Of a stretch of DNA of 64,000 nucleotides, positions 1-8,929 are shown in pieces. The DNA is from Porphyrobacter sp. AAP60. GTDB taxonomy: Bacteria > Pseudomonadota > Alphaproteobacteria > Sphingomonadales > Sphingomonadaceae. The translations under genes and the position numbers were made by a program. Where the stretch lies: NCBI RefSeq assembly GCF_001296025.1, contig NZ_LJHV01000001.1, positions 1-64,000 on the forward strand. The letters run 5' to 3'. Position 1 is the stretch's first letter, and every line of letters starts with the position of its first letter. The notes under the pieces are model-generated. The model was not told the DNA's origin and made no database searches. It saw only the letters and a list, made by a program, of their open reading frames with translations.

Positions 1-400
1 CCAAAGCCACGGCGATGCGCCGCCATGACCAGCTGTCAGCGAGGCTCGCCGGATCAATCGCCATGATCCGGGCGGCAATGCGGTTGGCCTGCAACCGCTC
101 GACCGGGGCCAGATCGGTCTCAGCAAACAGCAGCGCGGCGCTGTCCTCAAGCTGCGCCTCGCGCGCGTTGAGACGGCGAGAGAGCCAGTCGCGATCAAGC
201 CGGTTTGCACGGCGTGTAGCTGTCCAGCCCAGCACAATCGCACCGACGCCAAGCGCCCCCGCCGCCAGTATCACCCCGCCCAGCGTCCAGCCCAGCGCCG
301 CAAACACCAGCACCAATGGGCTTCCCACCAGCACCACATCGCCCATCGCGCGGCGGCGTGCGGGGCGGAGCCAGTCTTCGAAGCGCACTTCGTGGCTCAC
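1..400 (-). CDS. Hypothetical membrane protein of the MoxR/DUF58 cluster (partial)
   Basis: Only the first 133 or so codons are inside the window; the gene continues past the left edge. It starts at a GTG whose last two bases are shared with the TGA stop of the preceding BatA-like gene (GTGA overlap), so it is translationally coupled to it. After a basic N-terminus (VSHEVRFEDWLRPARRR) come two hydrophobic segments at about residues 20-60, then a charged region rich in Arg, Asp and Glu. I do not recognise the family. The last gene of such clusters is often a large membrane protein of unknown function (DUF4175-like), which would fit. It probably acts with the upstream vWA and BatA-like proteins at the inner membrane. 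Confidence 0.6.
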   Translation of the reverse strand, partial: MSHEVRFEDWLRPARRRAMGDVVLVGSPLVLVFAALGWTLGGVILAAGALGVGAIVLGWTATRRANRLDRDWLSRRLNAREAQLEDSAALLFAETDLAPVERLQANRIAARIMAIDPASLADSWSWRRIAVAL

Positions 401-1527
401 ACCGCGAACCTCCGCCGCCGGGTCGCCAGCAGCCGCTCTGCAAGGAACACCAGTGCGATCAACACGCCCAGCCACGAGGCAAGCTCGCGCGGCGGCAGGG
501 CAAAAGGTGTGACCCCATCCGCCGGAGCGAAGGCAGCGGCATCAACGCGCGCTGGCGCCGGAGCAGGACGCGCGACGAGATCGCGGAGGCCCGCAGCAAA
601 ATCGGGCGCAGTCAGATCGGGCATCGCTGCGGGCAGCAAGGGCCGGGTAAAGCGCATCAGCCGCCCTGTGCCAAGCGGCCCGCCCTCTACCAGCGTACGC
701 CCCGCTTCATCGGACCATAAGGCGGCGCTCGCAGCGGGCATGGCGACCTGTGCCATGTTGCCCAGCAAGGCAGTGCCGCCCGCGCTCACCCAATCAGTGA
801 CGGTCTGCGGGACGGGGCCGGGCGTCAGCCAGATCAGCACGTGATCGCGCGGCGGGAGCGCAGCCCCGGTGCCTGCATCAAACCGGGGCGTGTCGCCCCA
901 GGCCTGCGCGGCGGCACGGAAATATCGCACTGCACCGCCTTGCCCCTCCGCATGGCGCACCGACAGGATCGGGCTTGCGGCAACGGGGCGCCCATCCGCA
1001 CCGGTTTCACCTTCAACGATCCGCCATTCGACCTTGCGGGTCAGGCGCAGCCGTTCGGCATCGACGCCGCCCAGAACCGGCGGCACAAGGATCGTGAGAG
1101 GCGCGCCCGGCGGCAACTCGGCGTCGAACTGGCGGATCAGGCTGGAAACCTTAGTGGTGATCGCAGGCGGCTGCGTATCAATCTCCGGAAAGCCCGGTGC
1201 GATCCAGTGAATATCCGCTTCCGGCCCGGCGATTGTGCGGGCAGCCGAAGGGTCAACGCCCGGTGCGGCGATGACGCGCTGCCCCTTGTCTTCCCAGCCC
1301 AGCACCGCAGGCAGCGCCAGCAGCGTGACCAGCAGCAGCCGCAAGGCCAGCAGCAGCAATTCGTCAAACTGCAGGCGCCGCCGTGGCCGGGGCCGCGCTT
1401 CGAGCCAGCGCATTGCCGCAAAATCGAGCGGCACCTCCTCGGTCCGCCGCCTGATATGGATCAGCAGCGGCACGATCAGCGCGGCGAGCGCTGCCAGACC
1501 AAGCGGGGCCAGCAAAAGGGGCGTCAC
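397..1527 (-). CDS. BatA-like N-terminal domain membrane protein
   Basis: A 376-residue protein beginning MTPLLLAPLGLAALAAL, the usual opening of aerotolerance-regulator (BatA) N-terminal domains. There is a transmembrane helix at about residues 4-24, a basic stretch, a second helix at about 57-78, a long soluble part, and a C-terminal helix near 350 followed by a cluster of arginines. The soluble region carries no vWA metal-binding motif (DxSxS), so this is the BatA/DUF4159-associated type rather than a complete Bat vWA protein. Its start overlaps the DUF58 stop by 4 bp (ATGA), and its stop overlaps the next gene by 3 bp. MoxR/DUF58/BatA clusters are thought to act in envelope protein maturation; the role here is unknown. 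Confidence 0.8.
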   Translation of the reverse strand: MTPLLLAPLGLAALAALIVPLLIHIRRRTEEVPLDFAAMRWLEARPRPRRRLQFDELLLLALRLLLVTLLALPAVLGWEDKGQRVIAAPGVDPSAARTIAGPEADIHWIAPGFPEIDTQPPAITTKVSSLIRQFDAELPPGAPLTILVPPVLGGVDAERLRLTRKVEWRIVEGETGADGRPVAASPILSVRHAEGQGGAVRYFRAAAQAWGDTPRFDAGTGAALPPRDHVLIWLTPGPVPQTVTDWVSAGGTALLGNMAQVAMPAASAALWSDEAGRTLVEGGPLGTGRLMRFTRPLLPAAMPDLTAPDFAAGLRDLVARPAPAPARVDAAAFAPADGVTPFALPPRELASWLGVLIALVFLAERLLATRRRRFAV

Positions 1528-2420
1528 CGTACCCCTGCCCCGCGCCCGAAGAATGTCTGCAAGGGCAGGTCTATGGCCTCATCGAGGACATAGGTGGTGT
1601 GGCGGATGCCGGCCCGGTCAAGCCGCTCGTCAAGCGCTGCGCGCGCGGCGGCAAAGCGGCTGAGGAAGGTTTCGCGCAAGGCGCTCCCGTCGCCCACCAG
1701 CGCCGCGCCGCTTTCCTGATCCATGAAGCGGTAGCCGCCATCAAAGGGGAAATCGCGCTCCTCCACAGTCAGCATCTGCACCGCCAGCACCTCGCGCCCC
1801 GCCTTCGCCAGCCGCTCGATCAGCGCGATCCCGCCTTCATCGAAGCAATCGCCGAGGAACAGCACGAGATCGCGGGCACCAATCCGTTCCCACAGCGGCG
1901 CGAGCGTGCTTGCATCAGGGAAAGTGCCAGCTGCTTCCATGCGGGCAAAGTCGATTTGCAAACGATCGGTCTGGGCCCGCCCGCTGCGCGGTTCTGCCAG
2001 CCCCAATGCCCCTTCCTGCAAGGCCACCCACCCGAAGCGATCACCCTGCATCAGCGCAAGTTCGGCAATGCACAGCGCCAGTAGCTTGGCCGCATCAAGC
2101 CGCGACCAGTCCGGCCTTGCGCGGTCGGCCTGACCCATCGAAGCGCTGGCATCGATCAGGATCCAGACCGCAACCGGGCTTTCCTCTTCCGCCTCGCGTA
2201 CGAAGAACTTGTCGGACCGGGCAAACAGCTTCCAGTCGATCCTGCGCGGTTCATCGCCGGGCTCGTAAGCGCGGTATTGCGCAAACTCGATCCCAGCACC
2301 CTTGTTGCGGCTGGCATGCATGCCAAAGCCGCGCGCTGCCGGATCGCGCCGCGTCCTGAGCGAAAGCCGCCTCAGCCGAGTGCGAGTTTCCGGTGGTATC
2401 ATCAGCGGCGCACGTCCCAT
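1524..2420 (-). CDS. DUF58 (vWA-like) protein partnered with MoxR
   Basis: A 298-residue DUF58 protein. The hallmark block RAYEPGDEPRRIDWK lies at residues 50-64 and leads into a vWA-type metal-binding motif, DASASM, starting at Asp90. No membrane helix is evident, unlike many DUF58 proteins. It follows the MoxR ATPase by 15 bp and overlaps the BatA-like gene by 4 bp, the classic MoxR-DUF58 pairing in which the AAA+ protein is thought to remodel or activate the vWA-like partner. A second in-frame Met at residue 7 is an alternative start. The substrate cannot be told from the sequence. Confidence 0.9.
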   Translation of the reverse strand: MGRAPLMIPPETRTRLRRLSLRTRRDPAARGFGMHASRNKGAGIEFAQYRAYEPGDEPRRIDWKLFARSDKFFVREAEEESPVAVWILIDASASMGQADRARPDWSRLDAAKLLALCIAELALMQGDRFGWVALQEGALGLAEPRSGRAQTDRLQIDFARMEAAGTFPDASTLAPLWERIGARDLVLFLGDCFDEGGIALIERLAKAGREVLAVQMLTVEERDFPFDGGYRFMDQESGAALVGDGSALRETFLSRFAAARAALDERLDRAGIRHTTYVLDEAIDLPLQTFFGRGAGVR

Positions 2421-2435
2421 GGATCAGGCCAGGGA

Positions 2436-3461
2436 TCAGGCCGCAGGCGGCGGCAGATGCGCCAGCAGCGCGGCGACCACATCATCGGCGTTTTTGCCCT
2501 CGGCCTCGGCGGCAAAGGACAACAGCAGGCGATGGCGCAGCACCGGCGCGGCCAGCGCGGCAATATCCTCGCGGGTGGCGGCCAGCCGTCCGTGCAGGAG
2601 CGCGCGGGCCTTGGCACATAGCACCAGCGCCTGCCCGGCGCGTGGCCCCGCCCCCCAGCGCACATAACTGGCGACCGCCGCGGGCGCAGCAGCATCGCCG
2701 GGCCGGGTCGCACGCACCAGCGCAGTGATCCAGCCGAGCAAATCCTCGCTGAGATAAACGTCGCGCACAATCGCTTGCAGCGCCAGCACATCGGCAGCCT
2801 GCATCACGCAAGGCACAGCCTCTCCCGCGCGGCCGGTGGTCAGCGCAAGGATATCGCGTTCCTCGGCAGCGGTCGGATAGCCGACGCGCACCAGCAGCAG
2901 GAAGCGGTCAAGCTGTGCCTCGGGCAGCGGGTAGGTGCCCGCCTGTTCCAGCGGGTTCTGTGTCGCCAGCACGAAGAACGGCTTGGGCAGTTGATAGGTC
3001 TGCCCGCCGTAGCTGACGGTCTTTTCCTGCATCGCTTCCAGCAGCGCGGCCTGCGTTTTGGGCGGGGTGCGGTTCAATTCATCGGCCAGCAGCAGGTTGG
3101 TGAACACCGGCCCCTTCTGGAAGCGGAAAGACCGGTGGCCGGTGCCGTGATCTTCTTCGAGCAGTTCGGTGCCGAGAATGTCGCTCGGCATGAGATCGGG
3201 TGTGAACTGGACGCGCCGGAAATCCAGCTCCAGCGCTTCGCCCAGTGTGCGCACCAGCAGCGTCTTGCCCAGCCCCGGCACGCCTTCCAGCAGGCAATGC
3301 CCGCCCGCCAACAGCCCGATCAGCAATTGTTCGACGACATCGTTCTGCCCGACAATCGCGCAGCCGATGGCGCGCTTCAGATCATCGAGTCTCGCGGTAA
3401 GCTGTTCGATCTGCGCGGCGTTGGCCGCTGCTTGCTGTGCCACCTGTTCAAGACCCTTCAA
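2436..3461 (-). CDS. MoxR family AAA+ ATPase
   Basis: A 341-residue MoxR-type AAA+ chaperone. Walker A (GVPGLGKT) lies at about residues 60-67, Walker B is LLLADELNRTPPK, sensor 1 lies in FFVLATQNPLEQ, and an arginine-finger region follows in PEAQLDRFLL. The only sensible start is TTG at 3459-3461, which overlaps the TGA of DUF4159 (TTGA, 4 bp), so translation probably depends on coupling. The first 30 residues are Ala/Gln rich and probably helical. MoxR ATPases assemble or insert cofactors into vWA-containing partners; the DUF58 gene immediately downstream is the obvious partner. Confidence 0.95.
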   Translation of the reverse strand: MKGLEQVAQQAAANAAQIEQLTARLDDLKRAIGCAIVGQNDVVEQLLIGLLAGGHCLLEGVPGLGKTLLVRTLGEALELDFRRVQFTPDLMPSDILGTELLEEDHGTGHRSFRFQKGPVFTNLLLADELNRTPPKTQAALLEAMQEKTVSYGGQTYQLPKPFFVLATQNPLEQAGTYPLPEAQLDRFLLLVRVGYPTAAEERDILALTTGRAGEAVPCVMQAADVLALQAIVRDVYLSEDLLGWITALVRATRPGDAAAPAAVASYVRWGAGPRAGQALVLCAKARALLHGRLAATREDIAALAAPVLRHRLLLSFAAEAEGKNADDVVAALLAHLPPPAA

Positions 3462-4192
3462 TTGCTGAGCGCATACATGATGATATTCACCCCGAAGCGG
3501 GTGTTGTCCTCTGCGAGGAAGCGCTTGTTGCGCCAGTCATAATCCCACTCGCAGCCATAATCCTTGTTGCTGTAAAGCACGCCAAGCCGGCCGTTGATGG
3601 TGATCCCCTTGAGGTAATCGTGGACCAGATCATCGCCCCAGCCGTTCAGTTCGAACGAGGTTGCGGGCGGGCCCTTGAACTTGAAGAAGCTGGAATAGAG
3701 CGGGTGGTCATCGGGCAGTTTCTTGAGCGCATCGGCGCCGAAGATGCGCGCCATCTGCGCTTCGAACGACTTGGCGAACAATCCGTCGATGTCGTGGTTG
3801 CAATCATCGACGAACACGAACCCGCCATTGCGCACGTAACGTTCGAAATTGCGGCGCTCCGCATCCGAAAACTCGACTGCCTTGTGACCAGCAAGATAGC
3901 AGAACGGGGCGGACAGCATTCGCGGATCGCTCAGCGCGATGACCTGTTCCTTTGGGTCAACCCGCAGGCTGGTGTAATCGATCAGTGATGTCAGTAGGTT
4001 GGCCGGCATGCGCTGATCCACATCCCAGTTGCCGGAATTGTATTTGAGGCGGGTGAACCAGAAATCGTACCCGCCAGCGCCCGCGCCGATCGCGCGTTGG
4101 GTGGCGGACAGGGGGGCAGCACTTGCGGCCCCTGCAATCGCCCCCGTCAGTAATCGCAGGAAGCGGGCGCGGGTGATGGCATCCTTGCTCAT
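3458..4192 (-). CDS. DUF4159 exported protein
   Basis: A 244-residue protein with an N-terminal export signal (TRARFLRLLTGAIAGAASAAPLSA) followed by a DUF4159 domain. Typical features are DFWFTRLKYNSGNWDVDQ, the LxYLAGHKAV segment and GGFVFVDDCNHD, resembling the glutamine-amidotransferase-like fold of this family. The signal has RAR in place of a strict twin arginine, so Tat export is possible but weakly supported. The gene lies 18 bp after tldE and overlaps moxR by 4 bp. In many alphaproteobacteria DUF4159 is fused to or adjacent to the BatA-like protein; here the two are split by moxR and DUF58. Function unknown. Confidence 0.88.
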   Translation of the reverse strand: MSKDAITRARFLRLLTGAIAGAASAAPLSATQRAIGAGAGGYDFWFTRLKYNSGNWDVDQRMPANLLTSLIDYTSLRVDPKEQVIALSDPRMLSAPFCYLAGHKAVEFSDAERRNFERYVRNGGFVFVDDCNHDIDGLFAKSFEAQMARIFGADALKKLPDDHPLYSSFFKFKGPPATSFELNGWGDDLVHDYLKGITINGRLGVLYSNKDYGCEWDYDWRNKRFLAEDNTRFGVNIIMYALSN

Positions 4193-4210
4193 GTCACCCG
4201 CGCCCGCATC

Positions 4211-5533
4211 TCAGACTGCGTCGGAAAGCGAGGTGAAGGTGAAATCCCTGATCTTCATCGGCGGCACCATGATGCTGCCATCCTCCACGCGCACCGAACG
4301 GCCCAGCTCTTCGATATTGTTGAGCATGATCACCGGGCTTTCGTTGAAGCGGAAGTTCTTGACCGGATATTTCAGCTGCCCGTTCTCGATATAGAAGGTG
4401 CCGTCGCGGGTCAGACCGGTCAGCAGCACGGTCTGCGGATCGACCATGCGGATATACCAGGTGCGGGTGACAAGAATGCCGCGTTCGGTGCCCGCGATCA
4501 GTTCGGCGGTGGACTTGGTGCCGCCTTCCATGATGGTGTTGCCCCAGCCTGCGGTTTCAGGCTTGCCCTGTTTGGCCGCCCAATACCGTGAGTACTGGAG
4601 GTTGGCGACCTTGCCCCCGTCGATGATCTTCACCCGGTCACGCGGCAGGCCGTCGCCGTCCCACGGCATGGTGGGCACTACCGGGTTGCGCGGATCGGTG
4701 TAGATGTTGACGCGCGGATCCATGATCTGCTCGCCAATCTTGTTGCCGCCGCCCTGCTTGCTGAGGAAGCTGCGGCCTTCATCGGCGGACCGGGCATCGA
4801 AGAAGTTCATCATGAAGCTGATCAGGCCCGAGGCCGCCGCAGGTTCGAGGATGACGGTGTATTTGCCCGGCTCCAGCGCCTGCGCCTCGGCCGATGCCGC
4901 AGCCTTGCGCATCGCGATCTGGATATCGGCAGCCGGATCGAATGCGGCAACATCCTTGACGTTGCTGGCAACCCAGCCCGATCCGCGCCCGTCTTCGGTG
5001 CGCACGGTGCAGGTGTAATCGGCAACCGTGGTGCGCTGGTAACCGAAATTGCCGTTGGAATTGGCATGGGCAAAGAAGGTATTTCCGTCTTCAAGAAAGC
5101 CTGCCGCAATCAGGCCCCTGTCGCGGCACGGGGCGATCGAGGCTTCGGCGATTTTGGCGCGGGCTTCGGCTGTCAGCGCTGCGGTGGCTTCGCTGAAGGT
5201 ATCGGTTGCCTGATAGGTCTGCTTGCCGACGGCGGGCATGAATTCGGGATTTTCCGGAGCCAGCCTGGCCAGATCCTCGGCGCGGCGCACCACCCGTTCA
5301 AGCGAGGCATCGTCGAACTGGTTGATGGTGGCCGTGCCGACGCGCTTGCCGAAAGCGACCTGCACGCCCAGTTCGATATCATCGACGATGCCCGAAGTGG
5401 AAATGTCGTTGCGGGCAAAACGGATGTTGCCCTGAATGCCGCCGCCAATCTGCGCGCTGGTTTCATCGGCGGTCGAAAATGCGATGACCTTGTCAAGAAT
5501 GGCTTTGGCCTGCGCTTCTGTAAGAATGCTCAT
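4211..5533 (-). CDS. tldE: TldE/PmbA metalloprotease subunit
   Basis: A 440-residue TldE/PmbA-type protein, the non-catalytic partner in TldD/TldE heterodimers that trim unfolded or modified peptides, such as microcin precursors or antitoxins in Escherichia coli. The start at MSILTEAQAKAIL was chosen because AGGAGAA lies about 8 bases before it; a longer in-frame reading extends into tldD and is not supported. No HExxxH zinc motif is present, as expected for TldE, and there is no signal peptide. It begins 22 bp after the tldD stop. Because TldD seems to have a Tat signal, TldE could be exported with it as a passenger. Confidence 0.92.
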   Translation of the reverse strand: MSILTEAQAKAILDKVIAFSTADETSAQIGGGIQGNIRFARNDISTSGIVDDIELGVQVAFGKRVGTATINQFDDASLERVVRRAEDLARLAPENPEFMPAVGKQTYQATDTFSEATAALTAEARAKIAEASIAPCRDRGLIAAGFLEDGNTFFAHANSNGNFGYQRTTVADYTCTVRTEDGRGSGWVASNVKDVAAFDPAADIQIAMRKAAASAEAQALEPGKYTVILEPAAASGLISFMMNFFDARSADEGRSFLSKQGGGNKIGEQIMDPRVNIYTDPRNPVVPTMPWDGDGLPRDRVKIIDGGKVANLQYSRYWAAKQGKPETAGWGNTIMEGGTKSTAELIAGTERGILVTRTWYIRMVDPQTVLLTGLTRDGTFYIENGQLKYPVKNFRFNESPVIMLNNIEELGRSVRVEDGSIMVPPMKIRDFTFTSLSDAV

Positions 5534-5555
5534 ATCTGCTTCTCCTGCGCTTGGC

Positions 5556-7190
5556 TCAACCCAGCGACCGGGCGGTGTTGATGACGTTGATACCGTCGAA
5601 ACGGGTGGTCGAAGATCCGTGGCTGACCGCCGAGATCTGGCTCGGCTGGCCCTTGCCATCGAAGAACGAACCGAACATCCGGTAATCGCTTTCGTCGCAG
5701 ATCGCCGAACACGCGCCCCAGAATTCGGGCGTGCGCATCTGGTAGGCGACATCCTCGATCATCGGGCCCAGCTTGCCGTTCTTGATTTCGTAGAACACCG
5801 TTCCGCCGAACTGCGCATTGTAACGCTGCTGGTCGATCGAGAACGATCCGCGGCCGGAGATGTAAATCCCGTTGTCCACTCCGGCGATCATATCGGCGGT
5901 GCTCAGCTTGGTCTTGCCGGGGGCGAGGCTGACATTGGCCATGCGCTGGAACTGGACGCTCGACCAGCTATCGGCATAGCAGCAGCCGTCGGAAGCATCC
6001 TTGCCGACGATATGCGCCTGATCGCGGATGGTCTGGTAATCCACCAGCGTCCCGTCCTTCACCAGATCCCAGCGCTTGGTCTTGACCCCTTCATCATCAT
6101 AACCGACCGCGCCGAGCGAGCCTTCCTGCGTCTTGTCGGCGAACAGGTTCACGATCTCGCTGCCATATTTGAAGGCGGCGTCACGCTTGTCGAGGGTGGC
6201 GAAGCTGGTGCCGGCGTAATTGGCTTCGTAACCGAGCACGCGGTCCAGTTCGAGCGGGTGGCCGACCGATTCGTGGATCGTCAGGCCAAGGTGGTTGGGA
6301 TCGAGCACCAGATCATATTTGCCCGGCTTGACCGAAGGCGCCTTGAGCTTCGCCTGCGCATCCTGCGCAGCGGCGATGGCATCTTCCTTCATGTCATAGG
6401 ATTTGCCGTAAGTGGTCAGCCCGTTGGACAGCACGAACTTGTCCTCCTGCCGGCCGTCCATGTATTCCCAGCCAAGGCCCATGGGCGCGGACAGGCCTTC
6501 GCGTGACCGGAACTTGCCGGTCGACTGGTCAACGGCGGTCACGGTCAGCGGCGCCCAGATGCGGTGGACGTCCTGATCGATGTAAGACCCGTCGGTCGAT
6601 GCGAAATATTTCTGTTCGTTGACGAGGAACAGCAGCGAATTGACGAAGCTGGCCCCCGCCCCCAGCGCTGCATCATTGACCGACATCAGCAGATCGACCT
6701 TGTCCGCGATTGGCACTTCCATCGCGTTTTTGCTGATCGGCGTGCGCCAGCTGACCTCACCCACACCGGGCGTCGGTGCAAGCTGCACCGGCGCGGTCTG
6801 GGTGCGGGCATTGGCCTTGGCAATCGCGGTCGCCTGCCGCGCAGCTTCGGCGACGGCGTCTTCGGTCAGGGCATTGGTCGCGGCAAAGCCCCACGAACCG
6901 TCAGCGATAACGCGCACGCCGGTGCCACTGCTTTCGGTATTGACGATATTTTCGACATTGCGTTCGCGGGTGATCACGAACTGGCGCAGATACCGCCCCA
7001 CGCGCACGTCGCAATACGTCGCACCGGCAGCGGTCGCCGCGGCCAGCGCCGCGTCAGCCAGCCGCTTCTTGACCGCGATCTCGATCCCGTCCTGCAACTG
7101 GCTGGCGGCAATGGCCTTGCCGAAAATGGAAGGCGAAAGCGCGGCCCCTGTAAAGAAGGTGCTCAGCGCCAGGAAATCCCTTCGGTCCAT
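5556..7190 (-). CDS. tldD: TldD zinc metalloprotease with apparent Tat signal
   Basis: A 544-residue TldD-family protein. The zinc motif HESVGH (His306, Glu307, His310) is followed by PLELDR, the canonical TldD active-site block. The ATG at 7190 is preceded by GGGGAAG seven bases upstream. The N-terminus is MDRRDFLALSTFFTGAAL..., a twin-arginine RRDFLAL motif with a hydrophobic stretch and a small-residue end at about 28-31. Classic TldD is cytoplasmic, so this points to a folded, exported form. It heads the cluster tldD-tldE-DUF4159-moxR-DUF58-batA. The C-terminal part contains GACSAICDES, where the third zinc ligand could lie, but I could not align it with certainty. Confidence 0.93.
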   Translation of the reverse strand: MDRRDFLALSTFFTGAALSPSIFGKAIAASQLQDGIEIAVKKRLADAALAAATAAGATYCDVRVGRYLRQFVITRERNVENIVNTESSGTGVRVIADGSWGFAATNALTEDAVAEAARQATAIAKANARTQTAPVQLAPTPGVGEVSWRTPISKNAMEVPIADKVDLLMSVNDAALGAGASFVNSLLFLVNEQKYFASTDGSYIDQDVHRIWAPLTVTAVDQSTGKFRSREGLSAPMGLGWEYMDGRQEDKFVLSNGLTTYGKSYDMKEDAIAAAQDAQAKLKAPSVKPGKYDLVLDPNHLGLTIHESVGHPLELDRVLGYEANYAGTSFATLDKRDAAFKYGSEIVNLFADKTQEGSLGAVGYDDEGVKTKRWDLVKDGTLVDYQTIRDQAHIVGKDASDGCCYADSWSSVQFQRMANVSLAPGKTKLSTADMIAGVDNGIYISGRGSFSIDQQRYNAQFGGTVFYEIKNGKLGPMIEDVAYQMRTPEFWGACSAICDESDYRMFGSFFDGKGQPSQISAVSHGSSTTRFDGINVINTARSLG

Positions 7191-7349
7191 GATAAACTTC
7201 CCCAACGGCCGGTCACTTCCCACGGGAAATCCGAGGGTCATCCGGCGATAGCTTTGTTACGGGGGACATAGCTGCCCAAAGTCTGCGCATTGGTCAAATC
7301 ACCGAGCAAGGAGTTTTCGCTCCATGCGTTTAATGGCATCGCCCCGTTA

Positions 7350-7368
7350 GCCCTTGGCTAGCAAGGGC
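7350..7368. other. Small perfect hairpin upstream of tldD
   Basis: GCCCTTG and CAAGGGC form a 7-bp stem around a 5-base loop in the 300-bp gap between tldD and the efflux operon. No T-run follows on either strand, so a terminator role is not clear. Otherwise this gap (7191-7492) shows no recognisable gene; it must hold the tldD promoter. Confidence 0.35.
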
Positions 7369-7439
7369 CGCCGGCAAAGGGGAAGGCAGACGACGAAGCG
7401 CAGGGCATTATCGACGAACGGGGCACATGGCCGCTGCTT

Positions 7440-7477
7440 GCGCCGCCAGCCGGTTCGGGTGCGCGCACCGGCGGCGC
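7440..7477 (-). terminator. Possible end-of-operon hairpin after the efflux genes
   Basis: GCGCCGCC and GGCGGCGC are 8-base inverted arms separated by about 22 bases, just past the stop of the outer-membrane factor gene on the minus strand. The inner part (GGTGCGCGCACC) is itself palindromic. There is no U-tract, so it may be a stability hairpin and not an intrinsic terminator. Confidence 0.35.
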
Positions 7478-7492
7478 GTGCCCTTGGCCAGA

Positions 7493-8929
7493 TCAGCGGC
7501 TTTCAGCCGTCTCTCCGCCCAACGCACGATAAAGCGTCACCCGATTGCTGACCTCGACCAGCCGGGTCGCCAGAAGCGTGCGCTGCGACTGATAGGTCGC
7601 CCGTTGCGCATCGAGGCTGAGAATGTAGGAATCCACCCCGCCGCGATAGCGCAAGTCGGCAAGGCGGAAGGTGTCTTCAGCCGCATCGACAAAAGCGCGG
7701 TTGGCGCGCAACTGCTCTGTGATTGTGCCGCGCCGTGCCAGCGCATCGGCCACATCGCGGAACGCGGCCTGGATTGCGCCTTCATAGCCTGCCACTGCGG
7801 CATCGCGCTGCGCCTCGGTCTGGGCCACGCCAGCCTGCGCCGCACCTTCTGCAAACAGCGAATAACGCACATTCGCGCCGGCCGAATAATTGAATGCCGC
7901 GCCGGTAAACAGGGTGGAAAGCGCGTTGCTGGCAAGGCCCGTCAGCCCTGTCAGCGAAATGCGCGGAAACAGTGCCGCGCGCGCTGCGCCGATTTCCGCG
8001 TTGGCCGCGCGCAGTTCGTATTCCGCCTGCAATACATCGGGGCGGCGCAGCAGGATGGTCGAATCCAGACCGGCTGGCAGCGTGTTCACGGCAGTGTCTG
8101 TCTCGTCGATGGACTGCGGCAACAAAGCCTCGTCCACAGGCGCACCGACCAGCAATTGCAGGGCGTTGATGTCTTGCGCCAGCGCCGTTTTCTGCTGGGC
8201 AATGTCGGCTTCGGCAGTCGCCAGTATCTGCTCGGCCTGACGCAGTTCAGTGCGCGGGGCGATGCCCCCGTCCAGCCGCAGCCGCGTCAGTTTCACCTGT
8301 TCCCGCGCATTGGCCGCAGTATCTTCGGCCAATGTCAGCAGCGACCTGTCCGCCGCGTAGGTGAGCCATGCATCCGCGACATCGCCGATCAGCGTCAGCC
8401 GCGTCGCACGGGCCGCAGCCTCGGTTCCGAAATAACGGTTGAGCGCAGCATCAGACAGCGATTGCAAGCGTCCGAACAGGTCGATTTCAAACGCCGCCGT
8501 GCCGATATCGGCAGTGTAGCGAGTGCCCGCGGTCGACCGGCTGGCGGCAGGATCATTGCCGATGTCGATGTCCTGATTGCGGTTGAGGTTGGCGGTGCCG
8601 TTGTCAAACCGCGTCCCGCCCACCCCTGCGCTGATCTGGGGCAAACGGGCCGCATTCTGGATCCGGTACTGCGCGCGCGCCGCCATGATATTTGCTGCCG
8701 CAACCCGCAGGTCGCGATTATTGGCGAGAGCCTGTTCGATCACCGCGGCCAGCCGTTGATCGGCAAACACTTCGCGGTAACTCATCACCGGCAGCGCCGC
8801 CTCGCTTTGGGCGAGATAGGCATCGCCTACCGGCCAGGATGCGGGGACAGGCAAGGCCGGCTGCACATATTTGGGGGCCATCGAACAGCCCGAAAGCAAT
8901 GCGGCGGCGATCAGGATGGCCGCTCTCAT
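7493..8929 (-). CDS. Outer-membrane efflux lipoprotein (NodT/OprM family)
   Basis: A 478-residue TolC-type outer-membrane factor with a lipoprotein signal (LLSGCS, Cys15) and the OprM/NodT opening MAPKYVQPALPVPASW. It has the duplicated helical layout of the family, with ANNRDLRVAAANIMAARA in the first half and RRPDVLQAEYELRAANAEIGAARAALFPRIS at the start of the second repeat. Its start overlaps the stop of the RND pump by 4 bp (ATGA). It forms the exit duct of the tripartite pump. Family and order (adaptor, pump, duct) are certain; the drug substrate is not. Confidence 0.95.
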   Translation of the reverse strand: MRAAILIAAALLSGCSMAPKYVQPALPVPASWPVGDAYLAQSEAALPVMSYREVFADQRLAAVIEQALANNRDLRVAAANIMAARAQYRIQNAARLPQISAGVGGTRFDNGTANLNRNQDIDIGNDPAASRSTAGTRYTADIGTAAFEIDLFGRLQSLSDAALNRYFGTEAAARATRLTLIGDVADAWLTYAADRSLLTLAEDTAANAREQVKLTRLRLDGGIAPRTELRQAEQILATAEADIAQQKTALAQDINALQLLVGAPVDEALLPQSIDETDTAVNTLPAGLDSTILLRRPDVLQAEYELRAANAEIGAARAALFPRISLTGLTGLASNALSTLFTGAAFNYSAGANVRYSLFAEGAAQAGVAQTEAQRDAAVAGYEGAIQAAFRDVADALARRGTITEQLRANRAFVDAAEDTFRLADLRYRGGVDSYILSLDAQRATYQSQRTLLATRLVEVSNRVTLYRALGGETAESR

